Part shown: piece after piece, positions 8,247-17,367 of the stretch
How positions within the stretch are numbered: the stretch's first letter is position 1
How the letters are laid out: each line of letters opens with the position of its first letter
Origin: Candidatus Aalborgicola lynettensis
GTDB lineage: Bacteria; Pseudomonadota; Gammaproteobacteria; Burkholderiales; Burkholderiaceae_C
Reading direction: 5' to 3'
Assembly: GCA_016719405.1 (NCBI GenBank)
Contig: JADJZE010000021.1
Location: 805,190-869,189, forward strand
Length of the DNA: 64,000 bases
Notes under the pieces: model-generated
What the model was told of the DNA's origin: nothing
The model's input: only the letters and a program-made list of their open reading frames with translations
The model's database searches: none
Made by a program: the position numbers and the translations under genes

Positions 8247-8915
8247 TTAAGCCGGGCGGCTGGGGTAGGTCGCCTGGATGTAGGCCAAAAAGGCGGGCAT
8301 GTTGGCCGCTGCGTCAGCGGCGGTTTTGGCAAACGCGGGGCGGGCGTTGAGCAGGGCCAAGTAGCCCTTCAGGTCAAAGTCGCCCAGCAGCTCTTCGCCG
8401 TAGATGCGCTTGCCCACGGCGCGCACCAGCGGCAGGTGGGTGTAGGCGGAAGTGTCGGCGGCGCTGAAGGTGTCGCCTGCCACATAGGGTGTAAAGCGGG
8501 CCAGTTGCATGAAAGCCGTGATGTTGGCCACCAGTTCTTTGCGGGTGATTTCTTTCAGTCCATCGCTCACCTTGCCGCCAAACAGGGCTTCCGGGTACAG
8601 GCGGCGGGCCACCAGCTCCAGGTGTGTGTCCAAAAACGCGCACAACTCGCGCACCTTGGCGGCCGCAAGCGGGTCGGCGGGGTAGAGCTGGGCTTGCGGG
8701 TGGGTTTGTGCCACGTATTCCACAATGACCTGACTCTCACTGATACTGCCTTGGGGCGTAGTCAGGTAAGGCACTTTGCCCAGGGGGCTGGCCGTGCGGT
8801 CGACGTCTTTGAAAAACACCGGGTGCTCGGTAAAGTCCGCGCCCGCTTCCAGCAGCGCGATCTTGCTTTTGTTGTAGTAGTTGCTGGCGGCAAAGCCGTT
8901 CAGTATCAAAGCCAT
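8247..8915 (-). CDS. Glutathione S-transferase family protein
   Basis: The 222-residue protein starts MALILNGFAASNYYNKSKIA, a thioredoxin-fold N-terminal domain with the active-site Ser/Tyr region, followed by VPYLTTPQGSISESQVI, where the cis-Pro and the Glu-Ser glutathione-binding pair sit (about residues 50-65). The C-terminal part is all-helical. ATG 8915 is used because AGGAGC lies directly upstream; a longer upstream frame has no ribosome site. It conjugates or reduces substrates with glutathione in the cytoplasm. It precedes the DUF2855 gene, suggesting a shared transcript. The 269-bp gap 8916-9184 holds nothing I can identify. Confidence 0.85.
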   Translation of the reverse strand: MALILNGFAASNYYNKSKIALLEAGADFTEHPVFFKDVDRTASPLGKVPYLTTPQGSISESQVIVEYVAQTHPQAQLYPADPLAAAKVRELCAFLDTHLELVARRLYPEALFGGKVSDGLKEITRKELVANITAFMQLARFTPYVAGDTFSAADTSAYTHLPLVRAVGKRIYGEELLGDFDLKGYLALLNARPAFAKTAADAAANMPAFLAYIQATYPSRPA

Positions 8916-9184
8916 GGGGAGCTCCTGTGGTGGTGTGGGGGGAGGTGATTGGACGCACCCGCTTTTCATGGGGGGTGCTCGAAAGCAGCATAACAAAGGC
9001 CAGGGGGAAAGGGGCAGGGTGCTGTCGCCATGGCGGCAGTGTGATTGCGCAACCAGATACTGGGGCCGCGATCGAGACACCAGCCACATCCAAACCATGC
9101 CTGCCATTGCACTACCTGCCGGCGGTACTGATTGCCCGTCACTACGAGCTATTCCCGCTGGTTTGACCGGTGTGCGGAGGCAAG

Positions 9185-9337
9185 ATGCGAACCCTTATTC
9201 CTCGGCTGCGTGCATGGCTGACGCTATTGGTCACAGTTTTCCCGCAGTTTTTGGCTTGGGCCAAAGCTGGCAGCAAAGACAACGCAGGGCAAGTCACCGC
9301 TCGCCCGGGAATTCCTGCTGAAATGCCTGAGGCGTAG
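9185..9337 (+). CDS. Possible 50-residue secreted peptide
   Basis: GGAGG stands six bases before an ATG at 9185. The predicted peptide has a basic start (MRTLIPRLRAW), a hydrophobic core (LTLLVTVFPQFLA) and a short polar tail, the form of a signal peptide with a tiny mature part. It overlaps the 3' end of the opposite-strand gene at 9294-9659 by 44 bp. Evidence is limited to the ribosome site and peptide form, so it may be chance or a remnant. Confidence 0.35.
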   Translation: MRTLIPRLRAWLTLLVTVFPQFLAWAKAGSKDNAGQVTARPGIPAEMPEA

Positions 9338-9659
9338 AGCGGAGTGCGTTCATGGCACGTTCGCGGCTAATATGTGTGAGGTACCCAGGCTGCCAACTGG
9401 TGCAAATAAACAAGAAGTATTGATTCTCGACCGTTCGATAGATTCTGTGCGTTTGAATTCCGGATCGCGTTGATTCGTTCCATTGACGCAAAAGCACCGC
9501 GCTGGAGGGATTGAATGCGTCGCTCGCATGCGTTTTCAGTGCATTGTCAATGGCTTTTTCGGCGAAATGATCACCGCCGTTTCGCACACTGTGATTCCCA
9601 TAGATGTATAGGCCAATGACGAGTGCGACAACTGTGCAGAGGATTGCGATTACGAACAT
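9294..9659 (-). CDS. Small single-pass membrane protein of unknown function
   Basis: The 121-residue product has one N-terminal membrane segment (MFVIAILCTVVALVIGLYIY) and a soluble remainder with no domain I recognise. The topology suggests an anchored periplasmic or pseudopilin-like tail, but no prepilin cleavage motif is present. It stands alone; the nearest same-strand gene is the glutathione S-transferase at 8247-8915. G+C is lower than in the surrounding core genes. Confidence 0.55.
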   Translation of the reverse strand: MFVIAILCTVVALVIGLYIYGNHSVRNGGDHFAEKAIDNALKTHASDAFNPSSAVLLRQWNESTRSGIQTHRIYRTVENQYFLFICTSWQPGYLTHISRERAMNALRSTPQAFQQEFPGER

Positions 9660-9816
9660 GGCACTTGTAAATTCGAGTCGAAGTGCGGGGAGACCACACA
9701 GGTGTTGGAGACGATAGCGATGCGCCGAATCATGACATTCTGCGAGGTATTTCAGCAGCTTGGTAAGACATAGCCAACAGCAAAACCATCCACTTCATTG
9801 AGCGCGGCTTCGGTCA

Positions 9817-9923
9817 TTGTCACTGAGCGCTGATTTTTGCGTACAATGCCAGCACAATCCCTTCGCGGTGTCATTCAGTTGGCTCAGGCTTAGGGCGAAA
9901 AGGCCACCGTCAGGTGGCCTTTT
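9817..9923 (+). ncRNA. Putative hairpin leader or small RNA upstream of the NYN nuclease gene
   Basis: A promoter-like pair TTGTCA (9817-9822) and TACAAT (9842-9847, spacer 19) is followed about 50 bases later by a strong hairpin, AAAAGGCCACC-GTCA-GGTGGCCTTTT (9898-9923). The right arm ends in T4 and a T-rich tail follows, as in an intrinsic terminator. The nuclease start lies only 17 bases beyond. Transcription from here would give an RNA of about 70 nt or read through into the gene. Confidence 0.45.
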
Positions 9924-9939
9924 CACTTTGGGGACGCAA

Positions 9940-10632
9940 TTGACAAGAACAAGCATCTACATCGACGGGTACAACCTCTATTACTCCCGGTTGAAGGGCA
10001 CGCCGTACAAGTGGCTGGACATCGTTGCGCTTTTTCGGGATCGCATCGTTTTGCCGCAAGACCCCGGTGCGGAACTGGTCTCGATCCAATATTTCACCGC
10101 CCCCGTCAAGGCCTCGTATGCCCGACATGGCAAAGCGTCTGAAGAGGCGCAGACGCAGTATTTGCGGGCTTTGCGCGCCCGTTACGATGGACTGATAGAG
10201 GTTGTGCAGGGTTTTCACATCTTCGAGCCGACACATTTGCCAGCATACAAGCCGGACAGTGCACCCAGCAAGGACAACGTGTTGCCCGTCTGGATGATCG
10301 AAGAGAAACAAACGGATGTGAATATCGCCTTGCATGCTTACCGAGATGCAGTGCGCGGACACTGTGACCAGTTGGTGATTTGTTCCAACGATAGTGACAT
10401 GGAGCCTGCGTTGCGAATGATCAAGGACGATGCTCCCCATGTGCGGATCGGCTTGGTCTTGCCCCTGCGCCCTAAAGACGATGCGCGCGCGCGAGGTGCC
10501 CCCAATAAACGCTTGACGCAGCGTGCCGACTGGGTGCGCCATTACCTTCGTGATGACGAATTGGCGCAGTCACAACTGCCGACCAACGTCCAGACCAAGA
10601 AGAAGCCCGCGAGTAAACCGGCTCACTGGTAA
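9940..10632 (+). CDS. NYN domain (PIN-like) ribonuclease
   Basis: The 230-residue protein matches the NYN/LabA family: SIYIDGYNLYYSR opens with the first catalytic Asp, EEKQTDVNIALHAY (near residue 125) holds the second, and ICSNDSDMEPALRMI (near 150) holds the third acidic pair. All metal-binding positions look intact, so an active single-strand RNA nuclease is likely. The start is taken as TTG at 9940 because similarity begins two codons later and the upstream codons fall inside the hairpin at 9898-9923. It has a lysine-rich C-terminal tail. It has no clear operon partner. Confidence 0.8.
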   Translation: MTRTSIYIDGYNLYYSRLKGTPYKWLDIVALFRDRIVLPQDPGAELVSIQYFTAPVKASYARHGKASEEAQTQYLRALRARYDGLIEVVQGFHIFEPTHLPAYKPDSAPSKDNVLPVWMIEEKQTDVNIALHAYRDAVRGHCDQLVICSNDSDMEPALRMIKDDAPHVRIGLVLPLRPKDDARARGAPNKRLTQRADWVRHYLRDDELAQSQLPTNVQTKKKPASKPAHW

Positions 10633-10696
10633 GGACGTTGCTGATTTTCGCCAATCAGAATTGCCGCCCCCGACATGCGCCCAAACGCCGGCCCCA

Positions 10697-11470
10697 TTAC
10701 CCCGCAAACCGGCTGGCGGCCATGGCCAGCAGGCCGTCGAAGATCAGGTTATCGACCAGCTCAAACGGCACCGACATGCTGGGCGCCATCTTCCAGCCCG
10801 CGCCACCGGTCATGATGCACAGGGGCTCGGCATCGCAGTGTGCGCGCACGTGCTGCACCATGCGCTCCACCGCGCCGGCAATGGCATAGGTGCCGCCGCT
10901 GGTGAGGGCGTCGCTGGTGTTGGTGGGGAACAGGCTGACCTCGCCGGTGGGTACGTGCAGGCCGGCGGTGCCGGACTCCAGTGCGCGCAGCATGATGCCG
11001 TGGCCGGGCAATATCAGGCCGCCGAGAAACTTGCCGTGGGCGTCAATGGCTTCCACGGTGACCGCTGTGCCCACCATCACCACCACCAGGGGGCGCGGTA
11101 CACCGCCTTGCGACAGCATGCGGTGGTAGGCGCCAATCATGGCCACCCAGCGGTCAGGACCCAGGCGGGTGGGGTGGTCGTAGCCGTTGCGCATGCCGGC
11201 CTCGGCCTCGCTGGCCACCACCCACTGCGCGGACACGTCCCATAGCTCTTCCATCTGCTCCTGTACGCGGCGTTTGATGGCGTCTGCGGCCACGGCGCAG
11301 CCCAGGATGTGCTGCGGGGTGGACAGTGTGCTCCAGGCGCTATCGGCCAGCTTGTCGATGTTTTCCAGAAACTCGGCGCCTTGTGCCAGCAGGGTGCTGC
11401 CCGGTTGTGCCGATTCGTATTGCGCCCACTTCAGGCGGGTGTTGCCAATGTCCAGAGCAAGAAAGGTCAT
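10697..11470 (-). CDS. coaX: Type III pantothenate kinase
   Basis: This enzyme phosphorylates pantothenate with ATP in the first step of coenzyme A synthesis. The 257-residue protein has the N-terminal phosphate motif ALDIGNTRLKWA (residues 4-15), the pantothenate motif GPDRWVAMIGAY near 105, and GTAVTVEAID near 133, all typical of CoaX. A -10-like GATAAT lies seven bases before the ATG and no ribosome site is visible, so initiation may be leaderless. The rhodanese gene lies 32 bp upstream on the same strand. Confidence 0.93.
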   Translation of the reverse strand: MTFLALDIGNTRLKWAQYESAQPGSTLLAQGAEFLENIDKLADSAWSTLSTPQHILGCAVAADAIKRRVQEQMEELWDVSAQWVVASEAEAGMRNGYDHPTRLGPDRWVAMIGAYHRMLSQGGVPRPLVVVMVGTAVTVEAIDAHGKFLGGLILPGHGIMLRALESGTAGLHVPTGEVSLFPTNTSDALTSGGTYAIAGAVERMVQHVRAHCDAEPLCIMTGGAGWKMAPSMSVPFELVDNLIFDGLLAMAASRFAG

Positions 11471-11502
11471 GGGCGGGATTATCCGAGATCGCTGACCGCA
11501 GA

Positions 11503-12003
11503 TTACCCCTGGCGCCAGGGCAGTCCGCGAAAGCGCCAGCCACCGGTGGTGCCGCGGTGGGCATGTTCGTCGGGGTCGCCCTCGAAACCTTCCAGAACGT
11601 TGTAGGCCTGCAGCCCCAGCTCAGTGGCGCGTTGGGCGGCAGGGATGGAGCGAATGCCGCTGCGGCACAGCAGCAGCACTTTTTTTCCGGGCGCCACGGC
11701 GGCGCGCAAGGCGTCGTCAAATGCGGGGTTCATTACCATGCCGGGCCATTGCTTCCAGGCCAGTGCCACTGCGCCCGGAATTTCTCCGACCCAGGCGCGT
11801 TCTGCATCGGTGCGAATGTCCACCAGTACGCCTTCGCCCGACTGCCACCAGGCAAATGCCATAGTGGGAGAGATGTCGCCAGCATAACCCTGGGCAGCGC
11901 GTGCCGGCTCCGAAGGGGCTGTGTTGGTGGCGGTGTGGGTGGCAAATGCGGAGGCGGCTGGCATGGTGGGGGAGGCTGGATTGGTGAAGGTAAAAACATG
12001 CAC
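11503..12003 (-). CDS. Rhodanese-like sulfurtransferase domain protein
   Basis: The 166-residue protein has a rhodanese fold from about residue 40: SGEGVLVDIRTDAERAWVG is the CH2A region and LLLCRSGIRSIPAA carries the active-site Cys in a six-residue loop (CRSGIR). It would move sulfane sulfur or act as a phosphatase-like regulator. The first 35 residues are Ala/Thr-rich with no signal sequence, so the true start may lie further inside. It is followed by coaX, but no functional link is evident. Confidence 0.85.
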   Translation of the reverse strand: MHVFTFTNPASPTMPAASAFATHTATNTAPSEPARAAQGYAGDISPTMAFAWWQSGEGVLVDIRTDAERAWVGEIPGAVALAWKQWPGMVMNPAFDDALRAAVAPGKKVLLLCRSGIRSIPAAQRATELGLQAYNVLEGFEGDPDEHAHRGTTGGWRFRGLPWRQG

Positions 12004-12110
12004 TGTAGCGGAATCGCGGTCGCCCGCAGGCGTCGGTGCAAACCCATCGCTGCAACTGCGCCGTGGTGTGCGCTGGGGTGTGTTGGTGGCGGGTGATAAA
12101 TCGGCTAAAG

Positions 12111-12132
12111 TTGACGTTTACGTAAACGTCAA
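12111..12132. promoter_or_regulatory. Perfect 22-bp palindrome upstream of icmF
   Basis: TTGACGTTTAC is followed directly by its exact reverse complement GTAAACGTCAA. The centre lies about 62 bp upstream of the icmF start. The TTTACGTAAA core resembles sites described for MerR-family LiuR regulators of branched-chain amino acid and acyl-CoA breakdown genes, which would suit an isobutyryl-CoA mutase. That assignment is from memory of the motif only. Confidence 0.65.
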
Positions 12133-12183
12133 ACAAGCCGCGCACCGGTGTGCACAGATGCTGTGTGAGACTGCCCAACCCGA

Positions 12184-15100
12184 ATGACCGCCATGACCGA
12201 TCTGCCCGCCCCATCCAAAGCCTTTGCCGCCTACCGGCCCAAAAACAAGGTGCGTTTCGTCACGGCGGCCAGCCTGTTTGACGGGCACGACGCGGCCATT
12301 AACATCATGCGCCGCATCCTGCAGGGCATGGGCGCCGAGGTCATTCACCTGGGCCACAACCGCAGTGTGGACGAAGTGGTTACCGCTGCATTGCAGGAAG
12401 ACGTGCAGGGCATTGCCATCAGCTCCTACCAGGGCGGCCATGTCGAATACTTCAAGTACATGGTGGACTTGTTGAAGGCCCGTGGCGGCGCCCACATCCA
12501 GGTATTTGGTGGCGGTGGCGGCGTGATCGTGCCCAGTGAAATTGCGGAGTTGCAAGCCTATGGCGTAGCCCGTATCTACAGCCCCGAAGACGGGCAGCGC
12601 ATGGGCCTGCAGGGCATGATTGGCGAAATGGTGATGCGCTGTGACCACGACCTGTGCAGCTACGCCCCGAGCGATGGGGCCGCCATCCAGGGCCACACCG
12701 AGGCCAGCTGGCGCGCGCTGGCGCAGTGGCTGACTGCCGTCGAAAATAACAAGGCAAATCAGGACTTGGCCCATGAAATACGTGCGCAAGCAGCTATTAA
12801 AAACATAGCGGTTATTGGCATCACCGGCACCGGTGGCGCAGGTAAATCCAGCCTGACCGACGAGTTAATTCGCCGCCTGCGGCTTGACCAGAATGATGCG
12901 CTGCGGGTGGCGGTCATCAGTATCGACCCATCGCGCCGCAAGAGTGGCGGGGCGTTGTTGGGAGACCGCATCCGCATGAATGCCATTGGGTCCTGGAAAA
13001 ACGAAGGGGGGAGTGCGGGTGCGCGCGTCTTCATGCGCAGCCTGGCCACGCGCGACTTTGGTTCTGAAATCAGCGCCGCACTGCCCGATGTGATCGCCGC
13101 CTGCAAAGTGGCGGGGTTCGATCTGATTGTGGTTGAGACCTCGGGCATTGGCCAGGGTGATGCAGCCATCGTGCCCCTGGTGGATGTGCCCATCTACGTG
13201 ATGACACCCGAGTTTGGTGCGGCCAGCCAGCTGGAAAAGATCGACATGTTGGACTTTGCCGAGTTCGTGGCCATCAATAAGTTCGACCGCAAGGGCGCCA
13301 GCGATGCCCTGCGCGATGTGGCCAAGCAGGTGCAGCGCAACCGCGAAGCCTTCACCACACCACCCGAACAGATGCCCGTGTTTGGCACCATGGCCGCACG
13401 CTTCAATGACGACGGTGTGACCGCCCTGTACCAGGCGCTGCTGCCGCGTCTGCAGGCGCTGGGCGTGCCAGTGACCGGCAGTGGGGTGTTGCCCAAGGTG
13501 AATGTGCGCCACAGCAGCAACCAGACGCCTGTGGTGCCCGCCGCGCGGTCCCGCTACCTGTCGGAGATCAGTGACACCGTGCGGGGCTACAAGGCCCGTG
13601 CCCGCGTCCAGGCACGTTTGGCCCGAGAAGTGCAGCAGCTGCGCGCTGCCGCCCGTATGGTGCAAGAAGCCACGGCAGACGCGCACAGGCACGGTGCCCA
13701 CCGGCGGCACTCGCGACAACACGATCAGCCGCAGAGATGGCAAAAGCCTTGCCTGATTTGCAAGCGCTGGCGGCCCAGCGCGAAGCCCAACTGGGGGTGG
13801 CAGAGCGGCACTTGCTCGCCCAGTGGCCCGTTTTGCAACAGGCTTACGCGGGTGACGAATACGTGGTGAAGATCCGCGACAAGGAAATCCGCACCGCGCT
13901 GACCACCAAGTCCTTGAGTGGCAGCACCATCCGCAAAGTAGCTTTGCCGCAGTACGAGGACCACGGCGAAATCCTGAAGTGGCTGATGCTGGACAACGTG
14001 CCCGGCAGTTACCCCTACACCGCCGGCACCTTTGCCTTCAAGCGCGAAAATGAAGACCCGACCCGCATGTTCGCAGGCGAAGGCGATGCCTTTCGCACCA
14101 ACAAGCGTTTCAAACTGCTGTCCGAAGGCATGGCGGCCAAGCGCCTCTCTACAGCGTTTGACTCGGTCACCCTGTACGGCAACGACCCCGATCCGCGCCC
14201 GGACATTTATGGCAAGGTGGGTAACAGCGGCGTGAGCATTGCCACGCTGGACGATCTGAAGGTGCTGTACAGCGGCTTCGACTTGTGCAACCCCGCCACC
14301 AGCGTGTCCATGACCATCAACGGCCCGGCGCCGACGATTCTGGCCATGTTCATGAACGCCGCCATCGACCAGAACCTGGAGAAGTTCCAGGCCGATAACG
14401 GTCGCGAACCCAGCGACACTGAGGCCGAAAAAATCCGCGAATGGGTATTGGCCAATGTGCGCGGCACCGTGCAGGCCGACATTTTGAAAGAAGACCAGGG
14501 CCAGAACACCTGCATCTTCTCGACCGAGTTTTCATTGAAGGTGATGGGCGACATCGCCGAGTATTTTGTGCACCACAACGTGCGCAACTTCTACAGCGTG
14601 TCCATCAGCGGTTACCACATCGCTGAAGCCGGGGCCAACCCCATCAGCCAGCTGGCGTTCACGCTGTCCAACGGCTTCACGTTGGTCGAGGCGTATCTCG
14701 CACGTGGCATGCACATTGACGACTTTGCGCCCAACTTGAGCTTCTTCTTCAGCAACGGCATGGACCCCGAGTACACGGTGATGGGCCGCGTGGCGCGGCG
14801 CATCTGGGCCGTGGCCATGAAGGAAAAGTATGGTGCGAATGAGCGCTCACAAAAGCTCAAGTACCACATCCAGACCAGTGGCCGCAGCCTGCACGCACAA
14901 GAGATCCAGTTCAACGACATCCGCACCACGCTGCAGGCGCTGATTGCCATTTACGACAACTGCAACAGCCTGCATACCAACGCGTTTGATGAGGCCATCA
15001 CCACGCCCACTGAAGACTCGGTGCGCCGCGCCATGGCCATCCAGCTCATCATCAACCGCGAGTGGGGTCTGGCCCGGTGTGAGAACCCCAACCAGGGCGC

Positions 15101-15560
15101 TTTCATCATCGAAGAGCTGACCGAACTGGTGGAAGAGGCGGTGCTGTCGGAGTTCACGGCCATTGCCGACCGCGGCGGGGTGTTGGGTGCGATGGAGACT
15201 GGCTACCAGCGCGGCAAGATCCAGGACGAGAGCATGACCTACGAGATGCTCAAACACACCGGCGAGTTACCCATCATCGGCGTCAACACCTTCCGCAACC
15301 CGCACGGCGACCAGGTGCTGGACAAGCTGGAGTTGGCGCGTAGCACCGATGAAGAAAAAAAGAGCCAGTTGCAACGCCTGGCCGATTTCCATGCGCGCCA
15401 TGCCAGTGAATCGCCGGCGGCCCTGAAGCGCTTGCAGCAGGCGGTGATTGCCAATCAGAATGTGTTTGCCGTGCTGATGGACGCGGTGCGGGTGTGCTCA
15501 CTGGGCCAGATTACCCACGCACTGTTTGAAGTGGGTGGGCAATACCGGCGCAATATGTAA
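12184..15560 (+). CDS. icmF: Fused isobutyryl-CoA mutase with its G-protein chaperone, one frameshift
   Basis: IcmF interconverts isobutyryl-CoA and butyryl-CoA with adenosylcobalamin. Order: B12-binding domain (residues 20-150, FDGHDAAINIM with the cobalt-ligating His), MeaI-type GTPase (P-loop GITGTGGAGKSSL near 220, then ETSGIGQGDAAIV), and the large mutase domain (NVPGSYPYTAGTF, YHIAEAGANPISQLAF). The frame changes between about 13660 and 13735, in the linker after the GTPase. Both halves are otherwise uninterrupted, so a single-base indel is likely. Total length (about 1125 codons) suits the family. A dispersed repeat codes for part of the linker before the P-loop. An ATG nine bases downstream is an equally good start. 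Confidence 0.9.
12755..12809 (+). repeat. Dispersed palindromic repeat inside icmF, copy 3
   Basis: TGGCCCATGAAATACGTGCG and then CAAGCAGCTATTAAAAACATAGC (in two blocks) match copies 2 and 7 outside this gene. Here it is read in frame as part of the linker between the B12-binding and GTPase domains (IRAQAAIKNIAVIG). Confidence 0.75.
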
Positions 15561-15565
15561 GCGCG

Positions 15566-17215
15566 CTAGCCGCGCAGGCGCGGTGTGTTGCGGGTCAAAC
15601 GGGGCGTTGCGATTTGCGCAGAACCCGTGTGCGATGCGTTCAGACGGAAGCGCGAGACCGACGCCGTCAAACGCTCGGCCTGGCTGCGCATGCTATCGGC
15701 GGCAGAAGCCATTTGCTCCACCAGGGCCGCGTTTTGCTGGGTGGTTTGGTCCAACTGTCCCACCGCAGCGTTGATCTGGCTGATGCCATTGCTTTGGTCG
15801 GCACTGGTAACGGTGACTTCGCTGATCAGGCTGGCCACGCGGCGCACCTGCTCTACCACTTCGGTCATGGTGCGCCCGGCGTTGTTGACCAAGGTGCTGC
15901 CTGCTTCCACTTTTTCGACGCTGGTGCTGATGAGCGCCTTGATCTCGCGTGCCGCCTCGGCACTGCGTTGCGCCAGACTGCGCACTTCGCTGGCCACAAC
16001 GGCAAAACCACGTCCTTGTTCGCCGGCCCGCGCTGCTTCTACCGCTGCATTGAGCGCCAGAATGTTGGTTTGAAATGCGATGCCATCAATGACGCCAATG
16101 ATGTCCACAATCTTGCGGCTGGACTCCTGGATGCCGCTCATGGTTTGCACCACCTGGCCCACCGCTTCGCCGCCGCGCACCGCCACCTCCGAGGCCTGGC
16201 TGGCCAGGTTGCTGGCCTGGCGGGCACTGTCGGCACTGGTGCTGACATTCTGGGCCATCTCCTCCACCGACGCCGCGGTTTCTTCCAGGCTGGACGCCTG
16301 GTTTTCGGTGCGGGACGACAAGTCCATATTGCATTGGGCGATTTCGGCTGAAGCGGTAGAGATGTTTTCAGCACCCTGCTGCACGTCGCCAATAATGGCA
16401 CCAAGTCCTTCGTTCATGCGCACCAGCGCATGCAGCAACGCCGACAATTCGTCGCTGCCGTTGACTTCGATGCGTTGTGTCAAATCGCCGTCGGCCACGG
16501 CCGTGGCCAGACTCACTGCCGAATTCAGCGGGCCGGTAATGGAGCGGGTGATGAACAGTGCCGAGCCGATGCCCACCAATAATGCGGCCAGGGTCACAAT
16601 GCCCAGGATCCACAGCGCACTGCTGTAAGTGGAGCTGGAGCGCTGGCTGACCATTTCGGCCTTTTTTTCGTTGTACAGGTACAGGGCCACGGTGGCTGTG
16701 TCGAGCTTGTCGAACGCCGTTTGTGAGTCCCCCAGCAACATATCGCGGGCCACGTTGCGTTGAATGGCGGCCATGTCGGCCGTGTCGGACGCTGCCGCAG
16801 TACGGGAAATTTCTAGCACCTTGCTCTGTTCGGTAAAGTAGGCCTGTGACAGGGTCGCCACAGTTTGTTGCAAGGTTTTGCCTTCTTCATCGCTCAGCAG
16901 CGCCTCGTAGGATTTGAGTTGCGCGGTGACCAGCGCGCGGCTTTTGGTGATGGCATCGTCAACCGGCTTCTGGCTATTGGCATCGGTCATCAAAATGTGC
17001 TGGGCTTCCAGGCTGCGCAAACGGCCGGTTTCTGTGACCAGGGTGTGCACCATGCCCAGAGAGGGGACCACATCGGTTTGGAAGAATGAACTGTCAGCTT
17101 GAAGGCGGCCGGCTTGAAAGGCGGCCACTATGCTGAGTACCGCCATTAGCAAAATCAATCCACCAAACGCAAAGCCCAAGCGGGCCCCGATTTTCAGATG
17201 CGTAAAGGCTCTCAT
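15566..17215 (-). CDS. Methyl-accepting chemotaxis protein
   Basis: The 549-residue receptor has an N-terminal membrane helix (GFAFGGLILLMAVLSIVAAF), a periplasmic four-helix sensor domain to about residue 190, a second membrane helix (ALWILGIVTLAALLVGIG), a HAMP segment beginning RSITGPLNSAVSLA, and a cytoplasmic signalling domain with the hairpin tip FQTNILALNAAVEAARAGEQ. It would control the flagellar histidine kinase CheA. It lacks a C-terminal CheR-binding pentapeptide. It is convergent with icmF, with five bases between the stops. The ligand is unknown; closeness to the glycerol regulon is only suggestive. Confidence 0.95.
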   Translation of the reverse strand: MRAFTHLKIGARLGFAFGGLILLMAVLSIVAAFQAGRLQADSSFFQTDVVPSLGMVHTLVTETGRLRSLEAQHILMTDANSQKPVDDAITKSRALVTAQLKSYEALLSDEEGKTLQQTVATLSQAYFTEQSKVLEISRTAAASDTADMAAIQRNVARDMLLGDSQTAFDKLDTATVALYLYNEKKAEMVSQRSSSTYSSALWILGIVTLAALLVGIGSALFITRSITGPLNSAVSLATAVADGDLTQRIEVNGSDELSALLHALVRMNEGLGAIIGDVQQGAENISTASAEIAQCNMDLSSRTENQASSLEETAASVEEMAQNVSTSADSARQASNLASQASEVAVRGGEAVGQVVQTMSGIQESSRKIVDIIGVIDGIAFQTNILALNAAVEAARAGEQGRGFAVVASEVRSLAQRSAEAAREIKALISTSVEKVEAGSTLVNNAGRTMTEVVEQVRRVASLISEVTVTSADQSNGISQINAAVGQLDQTTQQNAALVEQMASAADSMRSQAERLTASVSRFRLNASHTGSAQIATPRLTRNTPRLRG

Positions 17216-17367
17216 CGTGTCTCCTCATAAGGGGCGCAAAGGCGCACTATTTTTGTGGTCGGTGGGCGCTACGCCCGCCACCGCCGTCCAACAAACACTG
17301 ACAAACCGACTGGCGGGCGGTCATCATATTCCCAAAATTTGAGGCGATATACAGATTTTTTCTGGGT

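Noticed and set aside
12004..12183. Cobalamin riboswitch upstream of the B12-dependent icmF
   Set aside because: The 180-bp gap is too short and lacks a recognisable B12-box; only the palindrome is present.
12184..15560. A true split into separate small and large mutase subunits
   Set aside because: The GTPase and B12 domains are fused as in IcmF and the break lies in a linker with no new ribosome site at the second part, so a frameshift is simpler.
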